Shown piece after piece: positions 44,426-57,600 of a stretch of DNA of 64,000 bases. Source of the DNA: Anthopleura xanthogrammica (Eukaryota > Cnidaria > Anthozoa > Actiniaria > Actiniidae); the NCBI GenBank assembly GCA_964019055.1, contig OZ025214.1, positions 11,831,663 through 11,895,662 of the forward strand, in the 5' to 3' direction. The number at the start of each line of letters is the position of its first letter. Position 1 is the stretch's first letter. Under the pieces are notes generated by a model. It searched no databases, was not told the origin of the DNA, and was given only the letters and a program-made list of their open reading frames with translations. The position numbers and the translations under genes were made by a program.

Positions 44426-44690
44426 AGCGCTTTCTTTTTTAGCCTTTAGTTCTAAAGACTGGACAATCATTCCCTGCGTGATGGACTAATTAAATTTACA
44501 TCTTATCGACAGAGATTAAACTGATCGATTGGAAAGGCACGTGCGCTCATTCAATTTAAGTTAAATTTAAGTTGAAGGCTCATGAAACCAACAAATATTG
44601 TTTCAAGCACGTTCAAATCGAGTTTGAGTGCAAGTCAATTAAAAGAAAGCATGCAAGAATGAAGATTATTTTTGCCCAATTATTAGTGAA

Positions 44691-45018
44691 GTGCGAATTC
44701 GAATAACTAGCTTGTTTGAGCTCGATGCCTTGTGGGTCACGCGATGAGGAAAGAGCTGAACTGAAGGGCTACCAAGTCCATGGGGTGTCACACATCGGCC
44801 ATATTGGTTGAAACAATAGGTTTTTAATCCCTTGCCCTCCTTTTGAGGCTTCAAGTGCGAATTCGAATAACTAGCTTGTTTGAACTCGATGCCTTGTGGG
44901 TCACGCGATGAGGAAAGAGCTGAACTGAAGGGCTACCAAGTTCATGGGGTGTCACACATCGGCCATATTGGTTGAAACAATAGGTTTTTAATCCCTTGCA
45001 ATCCTTTTGAGGCATTCC
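44691..45018. repeat. 164-bp tandem duplication carrying the left end of MITE E
   Basis: Starts GTGCGAATTCGAATAACTAG, restarted at 44855; the copies differ at only a few positions. Each contains GTCACACATCGGCCATATTG, the left end of MITE family E. The second copy continues into the rest of the element (right end CATGGCCGCCGTGTGA, to 45088). Confidence 0.93.
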
Positions 45019-45354
45019 AGACCGTTCCAAACAAAGGTTTTTGCTCTCATGGGAATAAACCCCGAATAAACATGGCCGCCGTGTGATAACAGCCCATTGA
45101 AAGTCAGTTTTGTTTTTCTGAGAACATAATTTTTAAATCCATTATTTTAAATCCATTTTTAAAATCCATTATTTACCTCATGTATGTTTTATAATACTTA
45201 GCAAGTACGTAGCAAGCACTCAAATTTACTATAATTTGGTTCATATTTAACATGATAAGAACTAGAAGAAGCCCCTTTTTATTTGTGGCAAAAAAAGTAA
45301 GATAAATGTTTTTGTCTTAGCTTTGCTTATATTTTCGCATTTGGTGTCGGCAAA

Positions 45355-45500
45355 CTCACTTTTCACATCTGGGGTCTCGTGTTCGATTCCTGAACTCAGC
45401 ATCACATGTGAGCATAGTTTCACATGTGTCTCTCACTTGATTCGATGGGTGGTTAGGTGTTTCTCCCTCTAAACAGCCTAAATAGCTAAATTCCGATTCG
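45355..45500 (+). mobile_element. SINE fragment
   Basis: B-box-like GTGTTCGATTCCTG followed by a CAGCATCACATGTGAGC motif and GTTTCTCCCTCTAAACAGCC body, then a CGATGTGTGAGTTAGC tail like that at 60715-60735. Confidence 0.6.
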
Positions 45501-45978
45501 ATGTGTGAGTTAGCCGAGCCCTGACTTTGATCAATTCGTGCATTCTTTCTTCTTATTCAAAGATAAAACTACTTTTGGAAGATCGAAACCTCTGTAAAAG
45601 ACACAGAAAATGTGCCGACCATTATAACAGGCCATTATAACAGACCATTAGGTTTAGGTGTATTTTTCCCCTGTTAGATCATTCCGATTATTTTAAGTGC
45701 CATCAAAATTATGTATCTTTTAGTGTCCTCACGACCATTATAAGTAAACTAAAAAAGCATATTCAAAGGCATGTGGCCTAGTTTGATGAACCTACGCATT
45801 GGCATGCATGATTAATCTAGCAGCTATGAACAGGCAGAAAGGAGGAAACGCCATAAACGTTTACATCTGAGTTATTTTATCTTTGAATAAATAATTAGTT
45901 TTTGCATAATGGAACACGAAAGAAACTGGATACTCTTTGTACTTTTAAAAATGTTCAATACATATGCGTGATCAAAAA

Positions 45979-46175
45979 GACCTTTAGCTTGGGCGTATAA
46001 TGTTTTTCCATTTCAAACCACATGTCCATTCCCTTGAGAATAAGATTCTTTGCTTGAGTTGTGTCCATTTGAATGTGTCTTGTCGTGCGCAACCGTCAAA
46101 CAAAGGAATAATGCTCTAGGAAATGGCACGTGGTCTGAAATGGGAAAACATTACGCCCAAGCTAAAAAGGCTTTT
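45979..46175. mobile_element. MITE family D copy
   Basis: AGACCTTTAGCTTGGGCGTA left, ACGCCCAAGCTAAAAAGG right; inner CATTCCCTTGAGAATAAG. Confidence 0.9.
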
Positions 46176-48784
46176 GATAAAAGCAATTGCTCTTTATCAA
46201 ATATTATATTTGAGCTTTCCCTTACTCTAATTTCTTTATTCTTCCTCTCGTCCTTTTTCCTTCTCCTTTTTGCTATACCTTTTTACCTTTTTTAAAGAAA
46301 ATATATGAGCAACTGATTAGGGTGTATACAAAAAAAAATTGGAGTAGCTAATCATCCTTTCTTCCAGCTTATAATCGGGGGTGGGGGAATTTGGCATGAA
46401 GAGAAAATGTAATTTTGTTCTCTTATGTTCCTAGTCAATCTCTTATGTTTCATCAACGAAAGAAACACGAGTTTCCAGAGGTCGGCTTATAAACGGGGAG
46501 ATTATAACAGGAAGGGTATATGCGTTATCGGCTAGTGGGAGGGCTTATGATCGGAGGGGATTCTACGGTATTGTTAGCGGTAAAGTGATTACTTACGCAA
46601 GAGGCTTAATGATAGCTATGTTAAATTACGTATTCCCCAGGGCATTATTGTTTCTATTTATCTTCTGTTTTAATTACAAAAATATCTAAGTAAACTGCAC
46701 TTTGGTTTGCGACGTTTTCAAGCAAATTCCTGAAAATAAAGCATAACACAAGGTTTTGAAAAAGACACTATTTTGACTCTTGTTCTTGTACAGCCAACTT
46801 TTCTTTGGTAAATTGCAATAAAACGAACAGACTTATAATCTCTTTTTTAATCCCTCATTTTAGTTCCTATATAATCCAATATTTGTAATGTTTCTTCCTA
46901 ATCTTTTTGTTAGAGTTTAAAATATAACAGAAAACTTCAAATATAGAAAGGAAATTCTCAGCATGCTTATGGCAATAAAGGTCATCTATGTAGCAACTTA
47001 TCACAAAAAGCGGCCACTTTGATTATTTTAGAAACAAAACAAAAATAGGAAATCGATGGGAGATGCTATAAGTACCTTTATATATACCTAATTAAAGTTA
47101 TCTTAGGGGGAAATGGTTTGGTTTGGTTTTAGGGACATTCGTTACACTGCTGTACGGTTATTTCCAAAAAAGCTGTCTCGTAAATACGCATAATGATCTA
47201 CAGCTCACCCGGTAGTGTTTAGTACACTAATAGCGAAACTCTTTTTAAAAACTAAGTGAATTTTATGGAAGGGAAGTTTCTTATTAACCAAGGCCAAGGT
47301 TTCTTTGTATATTTTTGACACTAATAAATTATAAATCTTTTCACAATATGATAACAGTAATTTGTAAGTAAGTAGGATTCGAAAGGTAAGAATAGAGAAA
47401 CGAGATTAAACGTAGTTGTTTCTGACAAATATTTATGGAAACAATTTTTTGAAAATATTTCTGTTGAGTACAAAAAATGTTCAAAATAAGTGGGTGGATA
47501 TTTGGAGAATACGATGATCTTTGAGAGAATAGAACACCAAGATTCTACCTCCCCAACACCTCTTCCTTTCGTTCCTAAATTTCATGTTTCCATCACATAC
47601 TTTTTTGGCCCAAAAATTCAAAAATGTAAGAGAATACAATTTTAGTCTCATATTGCTAGGATAGCACACTAATACACCACCAATTGTTATTTCAAAAAAA
47701 CCTAAAGTAAGGACAATTCAATTGTCGTCTTTCCCTTCTTTGCCCCTTCCTCTCCCCTCCAGACACTGTGAATCACGCAACGCTACTCTAGAGACCCCAT
47801 GCCTTATGATACTGGGCAGACAACATTAAAAAGCTCAGCCCTTTAGAGTCCCTAAGGTGCAGGGAAATGTATAGATCTCGATGTTGGTAATTTTTAATGA
47901 TTTATCTTTTCAGGGCCAGACTTCTATTTATAGTTGTTAGAATGTAAGGTAATAGTTCAGACAAAGTGTGCATTGATCATGATCAGTTCACACGACCATA
48001 TGGCGGCTACGCCTTTAGAAAGCTAATAAAAACGGACCCTTTTTAATGGGTTTTGAAAAACCAGGCTTCACTTAATGTATAATGAATGACAAATATTGGC
48101 CTTTACTTCATTAAACATCTTTTCAACGCTTAGAGGAGCCAAAAATGTTGATATATCTTAATTGAACATTTTTGGCATCGTTTTTTGGCATGGTTCCTGC
48201 TCATTATCGAGCAGTTATCCCTCGAGTTTCTTTTGCCACGACCATTTCCATTGCCCAAAACTAACAATGCAAATATGAGTCTAGGAAACCAACCTCAATT
48301 TACAGTCTTGCTATCAGATGTTCGGTTTGTCATGACACTGTGTCTGTAGTATTGCTATCTTTCATTAGTGCACGAAGTACTCTAGGCACTTTGAAGTAGA
48401 AAAACGTCGCGGTCTCTATTCCTGCATTCCTACTGGATGCTTTTAGAATAAAAACTAAGTCAGTATATCGAATTGTCTGAGAGAAAAACATTTTGTGGTT
48501 CGCCTGTTTTCGAGTAGTAATTTACTGAAAGAATCAAGAATGTTTGTTGATAAAAATGTCAGTGAAAAAAGCTACCAAGGAAACAGCTTGAAAATAAAGG
48601 ATGAACTTCATTATTGCCTGTAAATTGAGAATAAAGTTTATTGGCCATAGTAGCTTCTAGTCACAAACTGAGATGAATAAAAAAACATGTACAATGTATC
48701 ATTACAGCACACTGAATATGCCTGTATACATTTTCCAGACGGTTGTTTCGTGAGTGCTGAGCATCACAACTCCAGTCGTGGCAT

Positions 48785-48927
48785 ATAGACCACATGCAGC
48801 ACTGACTTCGGAATGCAGCTCAATTTGGAGGACAAAACAATTGGTTTTCATTTCTCAGGAGGTTGAAATTCTTTTGTCTTGTTATCCAAATTCCAACTGC
48901 TTTGACATCACATGCAAGGGGTCTATA
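48785..48927. mobile_element. MITE family C copy
   Basis: ATAGACCACATGCAGC left, CATGCAAGGGGTCTATA right, with AATGCAGCTCAATTTGGAGG and TCTCAGGAGGTTGAAATTC. Confidence 0.9.
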
Positions 48928-51694
48928 ACAAGTGGACATTATATGCCATAACCAACTGAAACGGAACATGTGTGAATATGTGCATATACATGTGATATAT
49001 ATATATGTGATATATATATATGTGTACTAGGAAGCGTGTCTTTTTTAAAATTACGAGAAAGAAAAAATAACGTTCACGCACGAGAGTGGTGATGAGAAGC
49101 AAAATGGGAATAAACGAGATCGAAAAGTTTAAAATTATGTTTTATTTATATTCCAGCATTAAATTTTTCCAAATATTACATTGATATTTTGCTCCATTTT
49201 TTAGTAATATTCATATACTATTGGAGTGGTGGGTGTTCACAATCTGCTGATAATTTTCTTTCCTTCCTGCGCCTAATCCTACGTAAACCTCAAAAAACAT
49301 CAAAATAAAGCGGGTTACGCCAAATTCACGGCAAAGTGTCGATTGCTTTTTAAGAAAACCTTTGGGAGCAGCCATAATTGAATTCCTACTTTTTTAATCT
49401 GTGTCAATTATCGCACTAGGAAGAAAACTCTAATTTTCTTTTTGAAATTCAATATCATGAAGTTTATAAAGCCATTAATATTTGATGTACAATGTTTGTA
49501 CAAGCAGAAATCATTTTGTGCCACCAGCAGACAAATAAAAAATGTGTTTTTACAGCTTTCCGTCACCGCTTTCAGACTACACAAAAAATGACATTTCATG
49601 GTTTGAAGGTTGAATTTTTTGCCAAAAATAACAGGAACTACTCAAAATTGATTGTCTTAATTTCTTCCTAAGCTGCTTTTCCTTGCAACAAAATGAAAAA
49701 ATATGTCTCCATGTTTTGATAACGTTTTATTCTGTTCCCTGGAAAACAATTCCATAATTTAAAGCTATTAAACCTAGACTTAAGTTCTTATCTTAATATT
49801 TTTATTTTTTTTAAATGTGCAATTTAATTTTTTTTTCAAGTTTCAAAACAAGAAATGATAAGCTACGATCAACATATGTAAAAAAATGAACTTTGTATTA
49901 TAAAAATTGTTTTATTTTGAATACCATTGTAATATATCAGAATCATGGTCCTCCCCAAACTGCCTCCTTATTGATTGGATTTTTTCCAATTTATTTTATC
50001 TTTAATTTTTTTGCATATTAAAGAGATTGTTTTGCGTGCAATCTTCGAATTGAAAACATAATCAACCAGATATCTTCGCGGTTTTTCGTTTTTTCTCAAG
50101 ATTAACACTTTCTCATCCCACATAGAATTTTATCCTCTCAGTAGCCTCTAACAAGGCAGTGCATTCAATCTAATGTCCATCATATATAGATATGTGTTCC
50201 TCAAACCTTCACAACTTCCTCTGCAACATTTCTAGAAATGTAAAAGCATTTGTAACGTTTCCAAACAGTCTTCATTTGCTAATAATGTGACTAGACTTTA
50301 CTGGGCTTAACTTCAAGGATTGGTAAGCTGTTCCAATCCAATAAATTCAGGCTAATTACAATTCCTTCGCATGCAAAAATTTATATTCCCGGAAATGAGG
50401 GTGTATTAGAATGTTTTCTTATGCAATGCAGTTATCTGTTCGAGTCTTGGGCTCGTTTTCATAATACAAGATCAGCTTGATTTTTGAATTTATTCATGAT
50501 TTATTGCAAAGTCTACAATTATGAACTCATTTTTTCCCAAAATTACACCTTTGTTAGTTGAGTACTTCTTTCCATAGCGATCATAACAAGTTCCATAATC
50601 ATTCTTTAATGTCGTATACAATTAGAGGGCTATTTTTTAACAAGGCTTTAGTCTAAGATGATCGTCTTTACATTTATTAGCGACTTGTTTCACGTTATAT
50701 CTCCTTTCTCTTACGCATACTCGAAGACTGTAACTGTTTATGATAACATCAAGAGTGATCTTGTTACATTTACCTCTAGATTGTAAGATTCTATGTTACG
50801 AGAATAGAATTTGATATAATATTATTCAATTCACAGACTTTTTTAAATAAAATACACAAAGCATTAGAAATACGAGCGCGCAATAAATATTTCAACTTGA
50901 ATAATTCATGAAGTTCTTTTGTGTCTTGGCAAGAAGAAAGCTCTCCCAAAATAGTTTTTTATTATAACTGTGCAAGAAAATGTTAACAACAGCCGACCCC
51001 TTGTTTTCAGAATTTGACGATAAAAATCATAACAAAGGCAAAGCACGCCTCGTTCTAAAACAAATGTAAACAAGGGGAAAGCAGCAGGGGGAAAACCCTT
51101 ATAATGTAGAAATATTGACAAGCATTAGCATATTCTAGTCCTAAAGAATAACAGAAGGCAGAGAGTTCGGAGTGCTCTCGCTTTTGTAGGCTCTTGGAAG
51201 CTCTGTGTGTTGGAAGTGCAAATTTATTATGATAGATTGTTGACTTAAACATGAGAATGCCGCCGAACAGCACCTGCCGCCATGGTTTCGCGAGTTGTAA
51301 TGCAATTAGTATAAAATAAAATCAGAAACCGCGAGTCGCAAACCTTGGTGTGACTACTTTGCAATTCAGATGGGTCCAGTAATTGGGCAAAATAGCAGGT
51401 ATGGGGTATCGAAGCGGATTTGCGATTGGATAATAGCAACTCGGCCTACGTTTCTCGCTAGAAACATCTTTTAAATTCAATTAGATAAGGTACACTATAA
51501 AAACTGGCTCAACGAATCTTTCGTAACCAGTCAAATCATCTTTTCTCGACAAGAATACGTCCGTGTTTAGAGTGTACTTGTACTTAGTATTTTACTGTGG
51601 TTGAGCAAAAATAATTTGTTAATCACGAGCGATTTATGTTAGCACACAAACTGTTGTTTCTTCTATCGAAATCTAAGTTTATTCGAGCCTGGAC

Positions 51695-54600
51695 ATGAGT
51701 ATGAACCATGAGAAGGGGAATTTACGAGGCGACGACGGTGGAGACGTGAAGATTGTTATCAAAGGAAGTGATGACAATGCTCAACAAGGCGCTAACAGCA
51801 TATACGCTTTTTGTAACCACTGTAAGAAGGACATATCAGTAGTGTACATAAAATCAGAGAATAATGGCAGAGATGTTTCTGTGTCTGAATCGCTCTCACC
51901 TAAATGGCCCGTTGGAAACAATCATGGCGACTACCAGGAAAACGACTACGACAAGTGTCAAAAAAATAACGACTACGAGGGCTGCAGAAAGCTACTCGAT
52001 GAAAAGAAAAAGAAGAGGAAAATCAGAGAACTGTGGGAAACTTTTCTGGGAAATTGCACGCTCCATGGCTTCCATTACTGCTTCAGTGGTAATCCTCCAT
52101 TACGTCGCATAGTTTGGACAATTTTACTGTTGGGTGCGTTTGCAATGTTTTTTGAAAAATGCAGCGAGAGCATCAAAAGTTACTTTGAATATCCGTTCAC
52201 GACTACCACGCTCCTGACCTACACTGACCGTCTGCCGTTTCCAGCAGTTTCTCTTTGCAACTACAACGATGCACGGTTGTCAAAAATGAATGGCACTATC
52301 ATGAATGAAATTTTTGTCAAATCGGTATTAGAGGGCAAGAATGTCAGCCATTTGAAATCCCAACTAAACGGAGAACTCATGAAGAAAACGCTGAAAGATG
52401 CGGCCCATCGACTTGAGGATATGATCAAAGAGTGCACGTGGCAAGAATCTGTTCCCTGTTCATGGCAGAACTTTACACTTTTCAAAACGGCCGATGGAGA
52501 TTCCTGTTATACTTTCAACTCTGGAAAAAAGGGTAACATATTAGAAACTACTACTGTCGGGTCAAAAGAAGGCCTAAGGCTGCTTATAGATATCGAACAT
52601 GTTGAATATTATTATGATGTTAAGAATGCTGGTTTTACTGTGATATTACACGACCAGGAAGAGACTCCAGTCAAGATGCAAGGCATTTCAGTGTCCCCTG
52701 GCTTCGCTACCTACATGGAGCTTAAAAGAAGAAAGGTAAGATCTGAAAAATAACCTCAAAGTAACTAAATTACACCTAAATGCTTTTTAAATAAAAACAA
52801 TACTAAATAATTACAACTGTCATGAGAAAAACCGATCGGTCTTCAACTTTTTATGCACAATTTTGATATTAATATTTTTTAACAAACTTTATGTTGGAGG
52901 AAAGCTTTTGTGGGCTTATTTTGATTCGAATTTTTCTTCACTTCATAAAATTCAATACAATTTTTTTTAGTATATACAAACACTATGTGGAACCTTGCCA
53001 GATTTAATCCCACACAACCAATCGTTTCTAAGCTTTCTAAGTTAATATTGAAATTATGTCCGTCCCACTGAGAAGCATTCTGACCAACATTCAAATAACT
53101 GTTTGGGACAAATGTTGAAACCTTAGGGGGGCAAAAATTGTGATAAAAAGATTATACTGTCTCCCTTCGTTGTGTAATTTCTCAGATTTTTGATCTGATA
53201 TGTTTTCTGTTCTCATTTAAAGTGTGTTTTTCCGAAGCAAAACGAAAACCAATTCAGTATTTTACTTCTGCTTGGTTATTTACACACATCGCGGAAAAAC
53301 ATGATAATATTGTCATGAAATGTATCAAAGCATTTTCACAAAAACAATGAGTTGTGTCAATAAGTTTATGTTCGCTTATTAAAGGTTCAAAAGAATTGCT
53401 TTCAAATTTCCGAATTCGCTGTCTTTAATTTGTCCTCAAATCTCGAGCGGAAAGACACACTACAAAGCTAAACAAGCATTAATATTAAGGCAATGGATTT
53501 TTTCATGTGTGCTTACCAGGTTTCAAGTGATTGTATTTGTTTTCTTCTGTAATTTAAGATTAGATTTTAGTTTTAATTGCCACTTACACAGCGGTCAAAG
53601 GTTTTTAATTTGTCGTTAAATCACAGATGCTTTTTTTATAATCATTTCTATTTTTGTTCTTTTCAAATTATTTTCTTTATGCGTTCTGATATATAAACGA
53701 ATAACGTCGTTAAAAGTTTTACCTTTTGTAGTGTCTCAAACAAAACAATAAAGCAAGAAAAACATTAGCTTTATTCAAAACTATTGTATATTGTATAATC
53801 ATTTCTATTTTTTTTATGTTCTTTATGCGTGCTGATATATAAACGAATAACGTCGTTAAAAGTTTTACCTTTTGTAGTGTCTCAAACGAAAAAAGAAGTA
53901 AAAAAAACATTAGCTTTATTCAAAACTATTGTATATTGTATAAAATCTTTCTAATTATCTGTTTGTGTTTGTGCGCGATAAATGTTGTAGCTTCTATATT
54001 TTCTTAAACAAAGAAAACATTAAAAAAGAGAAAACTCAATATCGATTAAAGGAAATTCCCGAAACGAATAAGAAATCGAATGGAAAAATGTTTTCAGGAA
54101 GCCAAAATATTTTTCTCGAAAACAGTTACTAACAAGAGAGTAAGAATAAATTTACATCAAAAATTTGAACAAAAATTATGCATTGCTAAGCGGGGAGGAT
54201 TAGCAGGAGAAAACACAACAACATATAGTTTGTTTATAAATGCTATAAAGGAACTGCAATGAAAATTATTGTTTAAAACACAAAAAACTTGAAGTCGAGG
54301 TGGAAATTTGAAAAAAAGAGTTCTAAAATACGATATCGTGACACCTCACTGCACAAAAGGTTTTCCTGTCGTCTGATTGTGCCTAGAAAGTTTCTAACCC
54401 AAGATAAGACAAACGTCTCAGAATTTTGTATCATAATACAAAGTTACCTGTTACCTATTTCCTCCGTGCCTCGTGGCACATAAGGGCTCCTCAGATTCTA
54501 TCAATAATACAAAATAACATACTTTAATTTCTCGAACAAGATACTAGAAGTTACAGGCGTAACAACAATAAGAACGTTTAACCTTGATTTTACTTGATCT

Positions 54601-57600
54601 CATGAAAACAAAAACATTACTGATTTACATTTCAATGCTTTTGTTCATGATATTTTTTTCATAATATCTGCTATTTTTCATCATTAGTCTAGTAGGATTT
54701 CTTTCTGTGGGATTATAAGTATATGTTTTATGTATAATTATGCTTTGGGAGCCCAGCACGCTCAATGTTGATAACCGGGATAAATCTTTACTCTACACGT
54801 AAGGTGACCATTTTTGACCATAAGGGGTAGATTTACTTCATATCAAATAAACTACAATATCTGATATGCAAGGTCACTGATAAAATTTCTCAAAAATATC
54901 GAGTATTTTATATCAGAACGTGAAGTGTGTGTTTTTATTGTCTGAAGTCCTAGGATGAGCCTTGAAGGACTCCACAGTTTTAATTATTTTAAACTGAAAA
55001 TACTGGAGCTTTTCAAACTCCCACAATAAGACACCTCCACATAATACCATCTCGAAGTATTTCATTGTGGTCGCTAAAACGTGTTGTGATGCTTTATTTA
55101 AGACCTTTTGCAAGATACTTGGAATTAGATTGAATTAATGGTAGCAAAACCACGAATTCTCCAAACCTCCGTGATTAAACTTGAATAGTGACCGACTTAA
55201 AAAAAAAAGGGTTTTCCACTTAAACGTGACATATAACTGAGTGGGCACGTTCCAAAAGAAATGAAAGATTAGGTTTATCATATTATTGCCTTTTGAACAA
55301 ACTGGAGTGATGAAATTAGAGAAAGGATAAAGAAAATTACAGCCAATCAAAATAGATTATCAACCTGAAATCCGACTTTTCTTGATTTTTTTCTTTCATT
55401 AATAAATTGTATTGAGTTAAGATCGGACTGTACGTCGATTAATTAAATTTCAAAAGCAATATAAAAAAGAATAATCAATGAAGGTAACTGCCATAGTGAC
55501 TGTCGCGAAATTGTTCACGTTTACAGGAATTGTCATGGTAACTTATCAATTAGGGACTACTACTTTACAGAACTACTTGAACTGCAAAATTCCCAAGGAA
55601 ACCAAGGCTATTTGATCAGTTTTGGCGGTTTTATTGGATTATTTTGCGATCGTAAAATGTAAGAATTTAAAATCGGATATTCCAAACAGTTATATAAATA
55701 TACAAGACATTCTAATAAATATCCTAATAAATTGAAGTCCTTTTTAAACCTATAATGAACGACAAAATACAAAGTAATATAAAAGGAGTTTAATATCCAA
55801 ACAAATCATAATTAATCTTATTGTCAGTTGAATTGGCCACTTGTGTTTCTGTTCTGTGGTATAAGAACTCATGGAGTTGTAGAACTCTCGAAAAGCAAGA
55901 GGAAGTTTTTTAGCTGAATGTTCTTAACCTTGGTTCTTGCGTGATCTAAAATAGCTCCCCCAGTGTGTTCACACCACAACACAGAGACATGCGTGCACGC
56001 TTGATATTGTTTAAGTAAAAAATGTTAATTTCGCACACTTTGAAAATTGCTCCAGCTAATCATGTGCCAATAATTCCTAAAACCTGTCTCAGATGCACGA
56101 AAACAGGGAACGTACAAATAATATTAGTAGGGAAGGATCTGTGGATCATTTTGTTTTGGGAGTATGGTCTTCCCATTTCAGACCATGGATAAGAACATGA
56201 CTCGAGTTGGAATACTCAAATTAAAAATTTTATGTTATGAAATTATGTTGCTGCTACTGATGCTATTCTTGCTGCTTATTGTTCTAGACAATTCTGTCCC
56301 CCTCATAAACAAACCGTGACGTCATGATGAAATAGGCTGTTGTTGCATTTGTTGTTGCTGTTGTGGTTGTTGCTACATGTTTGCTACTGCTATTGTTGTT
56401 TTTGTTATTTTGCTGTGTTGCTGTTGCAATTGCTGCTTTTGTTTGTTGTTGTTGTTCTGGTTGCTGCTGTTGTTGTTGTCGCTGTTGTTGCTACTGCTGC
56501 TGGCACTACTGCCATTGCTATTAATTTATTGTTGTTGTTGTTGTTGTTGTTGGTTGTTGTATCTGCTGCTACAGCTACTTCTGATGCTGCTGAAGGTATC
56601 TTATTGCCTTTCATTAGCCTTTCCCGAAACATATAGTTCTATATTTTTGGGAATCGAAGGTCAAAAATTCCATGTTTTCATCCTTACCCAACCCCACCTT
56701 CTTGTTATGCCACTGTAACTAGGACTAATATTTCAAGATGTTATTTCAGGTAACGAACTTGCCTTTGCCATACAAGACAGCATGTGGGATGCCAAAACTA
56801 AAATACTTTGACACCTACACCAAATCGAAATGCTTTTTGGACAAACTCACCCGATATGTGGACGCCAAATGCAAGTGTAGAGATTGGTTTATGCCTGGTA
56901 AGTCTCATGGTAGACGCCTGTAGCTTGGGTGTAATGTGTTCCCATTTCAAACCACGTGTGAATGTAAATAAACATGGAGAAAAGTCACACAAAGAAACAG
57001 TTCTTTAGGGAAGGAAACGTTGCCATTAATAGAAAAACAATATGCCCAAGCTGAAAGGTCTATCATGTCTACGCAAAATTGGTAGAATACTGATGCTGAT
57101 AAACATGAAAACGATGGAGTCGCACGGTCTGCCCCATAGTATACATCGCATATAGTCAAAGGTCTTAACTGACCTAAAATTGTCACTTTGAATATTCAAA
57201 TAAAAATATAAAACTTTTATACTCGCTTTGAGACAGCTTGACGCACGTTGACAAAATGCATCATCTGAATAAGTTTTTGCAAAATCGTTGGAGCAGAAGC
57301 AGTACTTTATTAGTCAGATGATGCATTATGGCAGCTTAAGCTGTGTCTAAAAAAATAGTTTCACATAAGACACAAGAAGATGGCTACAACTCAAACAAAA
57401 CATCTTATTATATTATTATATTATAACCGTACGCCCAATTTTAAAGAATTCTATCAGCTACGATGCACTGTGCGCCAAAAACAATGCAATCAGCCATTTT
57501 CTCTGCCAGGCAAAATAAGGTTATAACTGTAGGCAACAAATCTAAGGTAAATTTCATATGTAAAGAATGATATTGGCGCGAAGTTTAGTTGTCTATAGGA

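Larger units (their letters stand above)
42913..51694. other. Gene-free region between the two channel genes
   Basis: 8.8 kb with 3'UTR of channel 1 at the left (an AATAAA at 44071-44076 is a candidate end signal) and the unidentified promoter of channel 2 at the right. MITEs and SINE fragments are listed separately. Short frames (48754, 49408, 50906, 51055) carry no domain; several are inside repeats. No RNA gene seen. Confidence 0.6.
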
